A stretch of 38,675 nucleotides of DNA from IMG/VR virus record IMGVR_UViG_3300025099_000055, positions 1 to 38,675 of that record. One strand, written 5' to 3'. Positions 17,353 to 25,991 of this stretch are shown here, piece by piece. Origin of the DNA: a virus. How positions within the stretch are numbered: position 1 is the stretch's first letter; each line of letters begins with the position of its first letter. A program made the translations under genes and the position numbers. The notes beneath the pieces are model-generated. The model was not told where the DNA came from and did not search any database. It worked only from the letters and a program-made list of their open reading frames with translations.

Positions 17353-18891
17353 ATGATAGAATTAGATAAATTTATAAAAATATTCGAAGGCTTAACTAGT
17401 GCCTATGGTCAAACTGTAAAGACAGATCAGTTTAGTGAAAAAGGTAAACATAAAACTAAATCATTTACAATATCAAATCCTGTAACAAAAAAATTATGGA
17501 GAGAACATTTAGAAGGTAAAGATCCTGCTTTAGGTATAGTTCCAATTACAAAAGAAAATAAATGCAAATGGGGGTGTATTGATATTGATACCTATCCATT
17601 TGACCACAAAAAATTTATACAAAAATTAAAACAAAAAAACATACCTATGATAGTGTGCCGATCAAAGTCAGGGGGTGCGCACGCATTTTTATTTACAAAA
17701 GATTTTGTTCCTGCAACTGTTATGAGAGTAAAATTAAAACTTATTGCATCTGCAGTGGGTTTTTCTGGAGCAGAAATATTTCCTAAACAAGATTATATAA
17801 GAGTTGATAGAGGAGACACTGGTAGTTTTTTAAATCTTCCTTATCATGCGAATGAAAGAACAGTTAGATATGCATACGGACTAGAGGGTAACGTTTTAAA
17901 ACTTGAAGAATTTTTTAACTTGTATGATGAAGTATCATTAACTTTAGAACAATTAAATGAATTAAAAATAGAAAGTGAAAAAGAAAAAACAGATTTATTT
18001 AAAGGTATGCCTCCTTGTTTGGTCACACTATTAAGTGATGGTGTGCCAGATGGCCAAAGAAATAATTGTATGTACAATGTAGGTGTGTATCTTAAGAAGA
18101 GATATCCAGACAAAGAAGAATGGCAAAGTCATATGTTTACATACAACAAACAATTTATGACTCCACCTTTAGATGCAACTGAAATTAATACATTAATAGG
18201 TTCTTTAGATAGTAAAGACTATAATTATAAATGTAAGGATGAACCTATACATAGTTTTTGTGATGCTAAGAAATGTGCATTAAAAGAATTTGGTGTAGGA
18301 GACAATGCACCAGCACCAGAAATAAGTGAGATAAGAAAATATGATTCTGACCCACCAATATACTTTGCATCTATAGATGGTGAAAGTGTTGAGGTTGATG
18401 ATGCAACGTTACACGACCCTGAAAAATTTTCACTGGCTTGTATGAATCAAATAGGTAAACCAATGATGCCTGTACCAAAACATATGTGGCGTAGGTTATT
18501 AATAAAACTATTTGCAAACTTAGAAACAATACCTGCACCAGAATCATCTAAGCTAGACGTGCAGTTAAAAGAAATACTAGCAGATTATATAAATAAAACT
18601 CCAGGTAAAGAATTAAAAGACGTTATGCGTGGGATAGCATTTACAGATACTGATGGCTTTACATATTTTAAATTTAAAGACTTTTGGAAATTTTTATTAA
18701 AGACAAAATCGTGGGCAGAAAAAACTTATCCTAAACAAAAGACAATGAGATTGCTACAATCTTTATTTGAAGCAGAAGAAACACTACCAAAGATAGGTGT
18801 TAAAACAGTTCGTCTTTTAAAAATGCCTACAATTAAATTAGAAAGACCAAACCCTAGGACAACAAAAGTAGAAAAATCACCATGGCTGTAG
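17353..18891 (+). CDS. Archaeo-eukaryotic-type primase (AEP / prim-pol)
   Basis: 512 residues from ATG 17353 (GTG 17347 is the alternative). The N-terminal catalytic domain shows the AEP triad: CIDIDTYP with D77/D79, SKSGGAHAFLF with the sxH-type H110, then FPKQDYIRVDRGDTGSFLNLPY. Around residues 230-305 is a primase C-terminal domain, DGQRNNCMYNVGVYLKKR and LDATEINTLIGSL, ending in a Cys cluster, CX8CX4C (CKDEPIHSFC, DAKKC), probably metal binding. It makes primers, and possibly extends them, for the neighbouring family A polymerase. Its 3' end overlaps the SF1 helicase gene by 10 bp. No DnaG-like primase or DnaB-like helicase is seen. Confidence 0.8.
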   Translation: MIELDKFIKIFEGLTSAYGQTVKTDQFSEKGKHKTKSFTISNPVTKKLWREHLEGKDPALGIVPITKENKCKWGCIDIDTYPFDHKKFIQKLKQKNIPMIVCRSKSGGAHAFLFTKDFVPATVMRVKLKLIASAVGFSGAEIFPKQDYIRVDRGDTGSFLNLPYHANERTVRYAYGLEGNVLKLEEFFNLYDEVSLTLEQLNELKIESEKEKTDLFKGMPPCLVTLLSDGVPDGQRNNCMYNVGVYLKKRYPDKEEWQSHMFTYNKQFMTPPLDATEINTLIGSLDSKDYNYKCKDEPIHSFCDAKKCALKEFGVGDNAPAPEISEIRKYDSDPPIYFASIDGESVEVDDATLHDPEKFSLACMNQIGKPMMPVPKHMWRRLLIKLFANLETIPAPESSKLDVQLKEILADYINKTPGKELKDVMRGIAFTDTDGFTYFKFKDFWKFLLKTKSWAEKTYPKQKTMRLLQSLFEAEETLPKIGVKTVRLLKMPTIKLERPNPRTTKVEKSPWL

Positions 18892-20417
18892 TAAAAATAA
18901 TGGGTCCACCAGGCACAGGTAAAACATATAGACTAGTAAATCATTATTTAAAAAAAGAATTAAACAACTACACTACTGATCCTGAAAAAATAGTATATAT
19001 TACTTTTAGTAGAGCGGCAGCCGAAGAAGCAACTGAAAGAATTTTAGAACTATATCCAGATAAAAAATTAAAATACATTTCTACAATGCATGCTATGGGT
19101 ATGAGAGAATCTAACATAGATGCAAATACTCAATTACTTACTGGTAAAAAATGGAATCGTTTTAAACAAGAATATCCTGAGTGGTTGAATATATCTTTTG
19201 AAACTATTGTAGATGCTGCAGGTAATCCAAGATATCAAAATACACATTTACAAATAATACAATACTCAAGATCTAAATTAATTTCTATAGAAGATGCCGC
19301 TGTTGAATTACAGAAACATCACGACATAGATGTAGATTCTACAATACAACTACAAACAGATTTAAAATCATTCAAGGATGGAACTAATATGGTTGAGTTC
19401 TATGATATGATTAACAAGTTTGTCGAGGAAGATCGGTGTCCTCCACTCGATGCTGTCTTCCTCGATGAAGCCCAAGACTTAAGTCCTCATCAATGGAAAT
19501 GTTTTGATTATATAAAATCAAAATGTAAACGAGCATATATGGCTGGTGATGATGACCAAACTATTTATGGGTTTCAAGGAGCTGATCCAGATTGTTTTAT
19601 GGAACAAGAAGGTGAAAGAGATGATCAAGAAATATCTCGAAGAGTACCAAGAGCTATTCATAAAGAAGCAATAAAAATATTAGATCAACTTACAAGTAGA
19701 ATAGATAAGAAATGGATACCAAGAGATGCAGAAGGAATGGTTTATCCTAATCATACCTTAGATGAGATAGATTTTTCTAAAGGTAATTGGATGATATTAG
19801 CTAGGACAAATAAATTATTGGAGAATATATCAGAACACTTTTATTTTTTAGGTGTTAGATTTACGGGCAAAACAAATAAATATTTACCCAACTCTATATT
19901 AGAAGCTTATCAAGTTTGGACAAGACTAAACCAAGGTGCTTCAGTTTCTCCTGAAGAAGCTGAAAGACTTTACGATTATTTATTAGTAAAAAAAGAACAC
20001 GTACGTAGAGGTTATTCTAATGGTAAAACTATACAACGTGAAACAAGTGTTGATTTAGAAAAATTAAAAAGTGAACATGGTTTACTAATAGATGGTGATT
20101 GGAAACAATTACATTTTCCAGAAGATACGAAAGAATATATGCAAACATTACTAGAGAGAGGAGATACATTGATGGAGAAATCAAAAATACAATTATTAAC
20201 TTTACATGGATCTAAAGGTAAAGAATGCGATAACATATGTTTATTCACAGACTACGGTGTCGAAGGTCAAGATGAATTTATTTATCGTAGTGCTTATGAA
20301 AATCAAGATGCAGAACATAGATTATTTTATGTAGGCACAACAAGAGCAAAAGAAAATTTATACATAATGCAACCAACATCAGATTATTATTACACAATAG
20401 GAGGACCAATAGTATGA
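18882..20417 (+). CDS. SF1A (UvrD/Rep-like) DNA helicase
   Basis: 511 residues. Walker A GPPGTGKT (8-15), motif Ia ITFSRAAAEEATER, Walker B VFLDEAQDLSP (about 194), motif III MAGDDDQTIYGFQGAD, motif V LLTLHGSKGKECDNI and motif VI HRLFYVGTTRAKENLY are all present in order. The family moves 3'-5' on ssDNA. In this phage it follows the primase and probably acts as replicative or recombination helicase, since no other hexameric helicase is visible. The stretch at 19420-19480 encoding motif II is locally G+C-rich. It ends with an ATGA overlap to the next gene. Confidence 0.9.
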   Translation: MAVVKIMGPPGTGKTYRLVNHYLKKELNNYTTDPEKIVYITFSRAAAEEATERILELYPDKKLKYISTMHAMGMRESNIDANTQLLTGKKWNRFKQEYPEWLNISFETIVDAAGNPRYQNTHLQIIQYSRSKLISIEDAAVELQKHHDIDVDSTIQLQTDLKSFKDGTNMVEFYDMINKFVEEDRCPPLDAVFLDEAQDLSPHQWKCFDYIKSKCKRAYMAGDDDQTIYGFQGADPDCFMEQEGERDDQEISRRVPRAIHKEAIKILDQLTSRIDKKWIPRDAEGMVYPNHTLDEIDFSKGNWMILARTNKLLENISEHFYFLGVRFTGKTNKYLPNSILEAYQVWTRLNQGASVSPEEAERLYDYLLVKKEHVRRGYSNGKTIQRETSVDLEKLKSEHGLLIDGDWKQLHFPEDTKEYMQTLLERGDTLMEKSKIQLLTLHGSKGKECDNICLFTDYGVEGQDEFIYRSAYENQDAEHRLFYVGTTRAKENLYIMQPTSDYYYTIGGPIV

Positions 20418-20653
20418 CAAACAAAGACATGTTTAAAGGATTAACGTACGAATCATTAGACAAGCAGGTCGGGGGGAAGCACTATCGAAATATGAAAATT
20501 CAGCCGGCAGAGTTTATAAATGAAAACAAGTTGCTTTTTGCCGAAGGAAACGCTATAAAATATATTTGTAGACATCAAAATAAAGGTAAAGCAGACGATA
20601 TAAAAAAGGCAATACACTATTTAGAGATGATATTAGAAAGAGATTATAGTTAA
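20414..20653 (+). CDS. DUF3310 family protein
   Basis: 79 residues. KQVGGKHYRNMKIQPAEFINENKLLFAEGNAIKYICRHQNKGKADDIKKAIHYLEMIL follows the DUF3310 pattern: HY, QP-x-[DE]-hI, GNhhKYhhR, K-GK-x-x-D-hKKAhxYL. Proteins of this family occur in many phages beside replication genes and have been annotated as nucleotide-kinase-like, although the chemistry is not settled. The last 60 residues cover the whole domain. ATGA overlap with the helicase and TAATG overlap with the polymerase tie it to replication. Confidence 0.85.
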   Translation: MTNKDMFKGLTYESLDKQVGGKHYRNMKIQPAEFINENKLLFAEGNAIKYICRHQNKGKADDIKKAIHYLEMILERDYS

Positions 20654-22536
20654 TGTTTGAAGCACAAACTGAATGGATAAGTCCAGAATCTTTTCCTGAC
20701 CTTAAAGATCATAAATATATAGCAATTGATTTAGAAACAAGAGATCCAGGTTTAAAATCTAAAGGATCCGGTGCACTAGTTAATGAAGGAGAAATTATAG
20801 GAATTGCAGTAGCTGTAGAGGGATGGTCTGGTTATTATTCTTTTGGACATAAAGAAGGAAATTTTTTTGATGAATCTGCGGTTATGAATTGGATAAAAGA
20901 TGTGTGTGCCTTACCTTGTGTTAAATTATTTCACAATGCAATGTATGATGTGTGTTGGTTGAGAGCATATGGAGTTCAAATAAATGGCCATATTGTTGAC
21001 ACAATGGTTATGGCATCATTGGTCGACGAAAATAGATTATGGTATTCACTTAATAGTTTATCGATAGATTATCTTGGACAAATTAAAGATGAAACAGCTT
21101 TAAAAACTGCAGCGGATAAAGCAGGTATTGATGCTAAAGCAGAATTATGGAAACTACCTGCTATGTATGTTGGGTCTTACGCAGAAAAAGATGCAGAGTT
21201 AACATTAAAATTATTTAAAAAATTATCTCTTGAGATTAAATTACAAGATCTTACAAAAGTTTTTGATTTAGAAACTCAACTGTTTCCATGTTTAATTGAC
21301 ATGAAATTTAAGGGCGTTCGAGTAGACGTAGAAAAGGCGCACTTATTAAAGTCCAAATTATCAGAAGAAGAAAAACAGTTGTTGTTAAAAGTAAAAAAAG
21401 AAACAGGAGAAGATGTCCAAATATGGGCAGCAAGATCGATTGCCAAAGTTTTTGACAAACTTTCCCTGCCTTATGACAGAACTGCAAAAACACAAGCACC
21501 TTCCTTTACTAAAAATTTTTTACAAGTGCATAAACACCCGTTGGTACAATGTATAGCAAAAGCTAGAGAAATAAACAAGGCTCATACTACATTTATTGAT
21601 ACGATTATTAAGTACCAATACAAAGGTAGAATACATGCAGACATCAATCCTATTAGAGGTGATAGTGGAGGTACAGTAACTGGTAGATTTTCATATTCAA
21701 ACCCTAATCTTCAACAGATACCAGCTAGAAACAAGCAGCTAGGGCCAATGATACGATCATTATTTATACCAGAAAACAATCACAAGTGGGGTTGTTTTGA
21801 TTATTCACAACAAGAACCACGTTTAGTTGTGCATTATGCAGCTACTAAATTTAAAGGAGATGAAGAAGTTACAGAAATAGTAGAGCGTTTTCAAAACAAC
21901 ACAGTAGACTTCCATCAAACTGTTGCAGATATGGCTAATATATCTAGAACACAAGCCAAAACAATTAACCTTGGATTGTTTTATGGTATGGGTAAAGCAA
22001 AGTTACAAGCAGAATTAGGTTTGTCTACAAAAGACGAAGCAACAAAATTATTTAATAAATATCATGACAGTGTACCATTTGTAAAAGATTTAATGGATGC
22101 AATATCAAGAGATGGTTCTGCGTTTGGTTACATTAAAACATTTGGTGGTAGAAAATGTAGGTTTGATAAATGGGAAATAGCAGAATGGAACAATGGTAAT
22201 TTTAAACCACCCATGAGTAAAGCAGATGCAGAAGCAGCATATTTTGAAAAGTATCCTAAAGCTACAAAGCCAAACATAAGAAGAGCATTTACCTATAAAG
22301 CATTAAATAAATTGATACAAGGATCTGCAGCAGATATGACTAAGCAGTCTATGTTAGATTTATATAGAGAAGGTATTGTGCCACACATACAAATTCACGA
22401 TGAACTTGATATTTCTGTAGAGTCAGAGTCGCAGGCTAAAAAAATTATTGAGATTATGGAGAATGCTGTTAAATTAAAAATCCCTAACAAAGTTGACTAT
22501 GAATCAGGAGACAACTGGGGAGAAATAAATGGATAA
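20653..22536 (+). CDS. polA: Family A DNA polymerase (DNA polymerase I-like)
   Basis: 627 residues with an N-terminal 3'-5' exonuclease: IAIDLETR (D26, E28), HNAMYDVCWL (D99) and YAEKDAEL (Y177, D181 region). The polymerase domain has TVTGRFSYSNPNLQQIP (341-357), motif A CFDYSQQEPR (D383), motif B RTQAKTINLGLFYGMG (431-446) and motif C IHDELDIS (H582-D583-E584). Leu440 occupies the position of E. coli Phe762, which affects fidelity and sugar selection. No 5'-nuclease domain is attached. It is the phage replicase, working with the primase and helicase just upstream. Motif A has QQEPR instead of the common QIELR. Confidence 0.95.
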   Translation: MFEAQTEWISPESFPDLKDHKYIAIDLETRDPGLKSKGSGALVNEGEIIGIAVAVEGWSGYYSFGHKEGNFFDESAVMNWIKDVCALPCVKLFHNAMYDVCWLRAYGVQINGHIVDTMVMASLVDENRLWYSLNSLSIDYLGQIKDETALKTAADKAGIDAKAELWKLPAMYVGSYAEKDAELTLKLFKKLSLEIKLQDLTKVFDLETQLFPCLIDMKFKGVRVDVEKAHLLKSKLSEEEKQLLLKVKKETGEDVQIWAARSIAKVFDKLSLPYDRTAKTQAPSFTKNFLQVHKHPLVQCIAKAREINKAHTTFIDTIIKYQYKGRIHADINPIRGDSGGTVTGRFSYSNPNLQQIPARNKQLGPMIRSLFIPENNHKWGCFDYSQQEPRLVVHYAATKFKGDEEVTEIVERFQNNTVDFHQTVADMANISRTQAKTINLGLFYGMGKAKLQAELGLSTKDEATKLFNKYHDSVPFVKDLMDAISRDGSAFGYIKTFGGRKCRFDKWEIAEWNNGNFKPPMSKADAEAAYFEKYPKATKPNIRRAFTYKALNKLIQGSAADMTKQSMLDLYREGIVPHIQIHDELDISVESESQAKKIIEIMENAVKLKIPNKVDYESGDNWGEING

Positions 22537-22541
22537 TAATT

Positions 22542-23192
22542 ATGTCATACTTAAATGCAAACATACCAGTAGAGTACGCACAAATAAGAAGGGAGTATCT
22601 ATATGATCTTAAAAAACATCATGGCGAAGTTGAAGACTGTATTATCTTCGGCATTGCCGCAATCACAGGAAGGCCAATCCTTTTCCATGCCATCATGGAA
22701 AACGGTGCAATCTTTTATCGTCTACCCATATCGGCTTTTATTCAACGTGGTTTTCAACCGGAAGCTGTTCCAACCAAGAGACTTGATGAATTGGAATTGT
22801 GGAATTGTTTTTCTTATTACCCTAGTATTACTAGTTTTGATATTCTAGACGGACAAGCTGGTAAGTATATAGGAAAAGATAAGAAGTGGCATCATGGATC
22901 TTATTTATTCACGGTTGACTTTGCACATCCAGAGAGTAATATAATAGACACTGATCATTCAGAAATACCGCACGAACACAAGTGCGCTCACATAATGGCG
23001 TTAGATGACGGCAATTATGCGGCTCAGCCAAACAATAGAATAATATGGGACATACCTTCATTTACTGTGAAGAATGAAATCCCTGATTGGAAGGTACAAA
23101 CTTCCGAATGGAATGTAGAAGATACAGGTAAGTGGAAAACAGAAGACACTGACAATTTCTTCTACGAAATTGAGGAGAAAAAAAATGATTAA
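22542..23192 (+). CDS. Conserved-looking unknown protein after polA (216 aa)
   Basis: The protein has EVEDCIIFGIAAITGRPILFHAIMENGAIFYRLPI at residues 30-64, SFDILDGQAGKYIGKDKKWHHGSYLFTVDFAHPES in the middle and MALDDGNYAAQPNNRIIWDIPSF, then an acidic tail. These motifs look strongly constrained, and the protein sits directly after the polymerase (5-bp gap), so a replication accessory or nucleotide-related role is plausible; none is proven. Bases 22620-22760, which encode the FGIAAITGRPILFH part, are richer in G+C than the flanks. The final eight bases overlap the next small gene. Confidence 0.75.
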   Translation: MSYLNANIPVEYAQIRREYLYDLKKHHGEVEDCIIFGIAAITGRPILFHAIMENGAIFYRLPISAFIQRGFQPEAVPTKRLDELELWNCFSYYPSITSFDILDGQAGKYIGKDKKWHHGSYLFTVDFAHPESNIIDTDHSEIPHEHKCAHIMALDDGNYAAQPNNRIIWDIPSFTVKNEIPDWKVQTSEWNVEDTGKWKTEDTDNFFYEIEEKKND

Positions 23193-23274
23193 AAAATGGA
23201 TTATAAGACCAGTTAGAAGACGATGGAAAAGATTTATTGGATGGCTTTTTAGTTGGCAGAAAAAAGATGAGTAA
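23185..23274 (+). CDS. 29-residue cationic Trp/Arg peptide
   Basis: The product is MIKKWIIRPVRRRWKRFIGW followed by LFSWQKKDE. It starts with GAGGAG eight bases upstream, overlaps the previous gene by 8 bp and the next by 8 bp. It has five Arg, several Lys and four Trp with hydrophobic residues spaced for an amphipathic helix. Such a peptide would bind membrane or nucleic acid. Roles such as membrane disruption or host inhibition are guesses. The clean ribosome site and coupling make it a likely real gene although tiny. Confidence 0.65.
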   Translation: MIKKWIIRPVRRRWKRFIGWLFSWQKKDE

Positions 23275-23437
23275 ATGTCAAAACTGTAAACACGATTGTC
23301 ATTGTCAAAACAATTTACATAAAGATGATGTAGGTGTTTGCAAGTGTAGCGACTGTAAATGTAAAAGAACTTACAAAAAACAAAAAGATCATGCAACAGA
23401 TATGTCTTTTGAGAACGAGATAAAATACGATGGGTAA
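23267..23437 (+). CDS. Eight-Cys small metal-binding protein
   Basis: 56 residues from ATG 23267, which overlaps the stop of the preceding peptide (ATGAGTAA). A longer in-frame start at 23237 would run back through that peptide gene and has no ribosome site. The first 33 residues hold eight Cys in two clusters, CX2CX3CXC (4-13) and CXCX2CXC (25-32), with His between. This density resembles metallothioneins or a compact zinc module. The second half is basic and then acidic without Cys. Metal binding is very likely; purpose unknown. Confidence 0.7.
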   Translation: MSKCQNCKHDCHCQNNLHKDDVGVCKCSDCKCKRTYKKQKDHATDMSFENEIKYDG

Positions 23438-24164
23438 GAGTATGAATTATTATTTTACAGGCATATTAATTATATTAATTTGTTTACTAACACTTATTAG
23501 ACCAGCTTATCCTGGATCTACACAGACAAATACATCAGGAAGTAATACAGCAATTGAAGGTGGATACACGTCAACTGCCACAACTACATATCAATCTGGA
23601 TCAGAGTCTACAACTACAACTAATAATACTACAAACTCAGATATAAAATCTTCACCACCATCAGCATCTGCACCATCTTATAATTCTATGACACAAGATG
23701 TTTGCGCTGTTGGTGTATCTGCAGGAGTACAAACATTTGGTTTTGGTGTCAGTGGCGGTAAGCATGTAATAGATAAGAATTGTGAAAGATTAAAACTAGC
23801 AAGAATTTTAAATGACTTCGGCATGAAAGTTGCAGCAGTTGCTATACTTTGTCAAGATGAAAGAGTATTTGAGTCTATGATACAAGCAGGAACACCTTGT
23901 CCAATTGATGGTAAGATAGGTAAAGAAGCTAAAGCATTGTGGTCTAAATACGATCATGAAAGACCAGATTATGATTTGTATATTAAACGTATGAAAAAAA
24001 GAGAAAAAAAAGAAAAAGAATTAGCTAAGAAAAAAGCTCTTGAAGAAAAGAAAAGACTTAAAGAAGAAGCTAAGATGACTAAAGAATTTGAAAAAATAGA
24101 CCAGGAAACAGAAAAAGTTATTACACCTAAAAAAAAACCAGTGAACTGGGAATCTCCTAAGTAA
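23430..24164 (+). CDS. Secreted/membrane-anchored protein with C-terminal charged helix
   Basis: 244 residues. A hydrophobic segment at residues 8-27 (YFTGILIILICLLTLIRPAY) is a signal peptide or anchor. It is followed by a Ser/Thr-rich low-complexity linker (about 30-85), a compact domain with QDVCAVGVSAGVQTFGFGVSGGKHV and LNDFGMKVAAVAILCQDERV carrying four Cys, and a Lys/Glu-rich helix from about 188. The layout, exported with a rigid charged tail, suggests an envelope-spanning or virion-surface function. No catalytic residues are obvious. It overlaps the preceding gene by 8 bp. Confidence 0.7.
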   Translation: MGKSMNYYFTGILIILICLLTLIRPAYPGSTQTNTSGSNTAIEGGYTSTATTTYQSGSESTTTTNNTTNSDIKSSPPSASAPSYNSMTQDVCAVGVSAGVQTFGFGVSGGKHVIDKNCERLKLARILNDFGMKVAAVAILCQDERVFESMIQAGTPCPIDGKIGKEAKALWSKYDHERPDYDLYIKRMKKREKKEKELAKKKALEEKKRLKEEAKMTKEFEKIDQETEKVITPKKKPVNWESPK

Positions 24165-24283
24165 TGCCTAGGCCTGTGTTAAAATGGATTGTAAGATTAA
24201 GAATGTGGTATGCAGATTTAAGAGGTCATCATGGTAAGAAATGGGATTATGAACCTTCAAAACATTATATGAGAAAAAAATGA
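24164..24283 (+). CDS. Small basic protein (39 aa)
   Basis: Encodes MPRPVLKWIVRLRMWYADLR, then GHHGKKWDYEPSKHYMRKK. The start overlaps the stop of the preceding gene (TAATG) and the end overlaps the next ATG (ATGA). A short amphipathic first half rich in Trp/Arg is followed by the conserved-looking GHHGKKWDYEP motif. Similar tiny ORFs with an HHGxKWDY motif seem to recur in marine phages, from memory. Function unknown. Confidence 0.65.
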   Translation: MPRPVLKWIVRLRMWYADLRGHHGKKWDYEPSKHYMRKK

Positions 24284-24378
24284 TAGATAAGTATATATTA
24301 AAATTTTGCGATTTGTTAGACAAATTTAGAGAATTAATAGATTGCCTCCTTGAACCCAAAAAGAAAAAGAAAAAATGA
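24280..24378 (+). CDS. Tiny amphipathic protein (32 aa)
   Basis: Encodes MIDKYILKFCDLLDKFRELI followed by DCLLEPKKKKKK. It is coupled to both neighbours by ATGA overlaps. A leucine-rich helix with two Cys precedes a six-Lys tail, so peripheral membrane or nucleic-acid contact is possible. Coding status rests on the overlaps and the absence of any other gene in the interval. Confidence 0.5.
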   Translation: MIDKYILKFCDLLDKFRELIDCLLEPKKKKKK

Positions 24379-25991
24379 AATGGTTAATAGCATTTTTACT
24401 TCTTACAACTAGTGCACTAGCAGAAGAAATAACAACAGGTAATCTATTACCAAACGGCACTGGTTCTGCTTCTAATTTACAATCAGTAGATACTAACATT
24501 CCTAATGTACAGTCAAGCTGTTCATCATTTACATCTGTCAATACTACATGCACAAATCAAAACTGGAACTACCAAGAAGTAGAAGTAGGTAGCACATCAT
24601 CAGGAACAGGAACATTGAACTATCAAGGATCCTTAGTTGACGTTGCAACTGGTGATGAAACTAGCACCCAGGCTATGTTAGATAATGGTGTTACACTAGA
24701 TTCTACAACAGTTGTACAAAACTGTGAGTGGTCAGGTTCATCACATCAATGTGGTCAGGCTCAATCAGGTAGAGATACATTTAAAACAACAGTTAAAATA
24801 TTAGATTCTGATGGCAATGTATTGTCCCAAGTAGATCAAATAAGAAATACAGACTCAGGTTATTATGCAAATGCAAATAAATATACAGATCAAGTCATAT
24901 ACAATGGCACTGGTTCTAATCAATTTGATTGGACCTGGACTGGTATAGATGGTGATTCTACTCCTGTAAATCTAGGTGGACCTAATTTATTAGGTGCTAA
25001 ACTAACTATGACATATGACAATACGGTCATAGCAAATGAAATTATAGAAGAGATAGAGGATATATTTGAAGAGTTACAAGAAGAAATATTTGAAGAGTTT
25101 ACATTTGAATATATAGAAGAAATGTTTGAAGAATTTACACTTATAGCACCACCTATGGAAGAGGTTATGGAAGAAGAATTTGAGGAAATGACATTCGAAC
25201 CAATGCTAGTTATTATGGAAGAAATGCCTATGGAAGAGATTATGGAAGAAGAAATGATTATAGAAGAAATGCCTATGGAAGAAGAAGTAAGCACATCTTT
25301 CTTTTCAATGATGCTACCACAAGAGGAGGAAATATATGAGGAAACAGAAGAGATCATTGCAAGCTTCTTACCGATGGTTTCTCAAGAAGAGGAGACTTTT
25401 ACAGAAGAGAAAATTATTGAAGAAGAAAAAGTAATGGAAGAAGAGCCAACAGAAATGGTTGAGGAAGAAGGTATAAAAGAAGAAACTACTGAAATGGCTA
25501 AAGAAGAAGCTATTGAAGAAGAACCTACTGAGATGGTAGAAGCAACTAATGAAAAAGAAGAAATTAAAGAAGAGAAATCTAATAGCGAGACTCCTGAGAA
25601 GTCCACTGTTCAGACTAAGAAGCTTACCGAACAAAAAAAAATACAACAGAAAAAAGCCATCGTTAAAAATCTTGACAGAATAATGGATAAGGTTGACAGC
25701 GATATTAAAGATATATCTAAAAATTTAGCTGTTAAAAATATTATAAAAATGGAGGCTATGACAAGTGAACAAGCATCATTAAATGCCTACGCAAATACAG
25801 CGTTTTATAAGCCAAAAAACATATATTTAGACCAATTAAATATCTTTGATAATAGACAAATTTATCCAAATACTAATCTTGCAAGTTATACTCAAAATGA
25901 TAAGATTGAAATCAAAGCTAAAAAACTTCAAGAGATAAACTCTAGAAAACAAAAGCTTTTAATGGAATTGGAGATATTAAAAAATGGCTAA
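24375..25991 (+). CDS. Secreted Glu/Met-rich low-complexity protein (538 aa)
   Basis: A signal peptide, MKWLIAFLLLTTSALA, is followed by a Thr/Asn/Gly beta domain with several Cys (NLLPNGTGSASNLQSVDTN through LLGAKLTMTYDN, about residues 20-215). Residues about 220-410 are an extreme acidic repeat region of Glu, Met and Ile in units such as PMEEIMEEEM and EEMPMEEE. After that comes a basic Lys/Gln-rich region and a C-terminal helix ending LLMELEILKNG. The first domain could bind glycans or act as an adhesin; the acidic part could bind cations or mimic nucleic acid. All of this is inferred. It is the most unusual protein in the window. Confidence 0.75.
   Translation: MKWLIAFLLLTTSALAEEITTGNLLPNGTGSASNLQSVDTNIPNVQSSCSSFTSVNTTCTNQNWNYQEVEVGSTSSGTGTLNYQGSLVDVATGDETSTQAMLDNGVTLDSTTVVQNCEWSGSSHQCGQAQSGRDTFKTTVKILDSDGNVLSQVDQIRNTDSGYYANANKYTDQVIYNGTGSNQFDWTWTGIDGDSTPVNLGGPNLLGAKLTMTYDNTVIANEIIEEIEDIFEELQEEIFEEFTFEYIEEMFEEFTLIAPPMEEVMEEEFEEMTFEPMLVIMEEMPMEEIMEEEMIIEEMPMEEEVSTSFFSMMLPQEEEIYEETEEIIASFLPMVSQEEETFTEEKIIEEEKVMEEEPTEMVEEEGIKEETTEMAKEEAIEEEPTEMVEATNEKEEIKEEKSNSETPEKSTVQTKKLTEQKKIQQKKAIVKNLDRIMDKVDSDIKDISKNLAVKNIIKMEAMTSEQASLNAYANTAFYKPKNIYLDQLNIFDNRQIYPNTNLASYTQNDKIEIKAKKLQEINSRKQKLLMELEILKNG

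Noticed and set aside
24920-25646. Ser/Ile-rich and Phe-rich minus-strand frames opposite the Glu-rich gene
   Set aside because: They are mirror readings of GAA/GAG repeats (TTC/CTC) and have no independent start signals.
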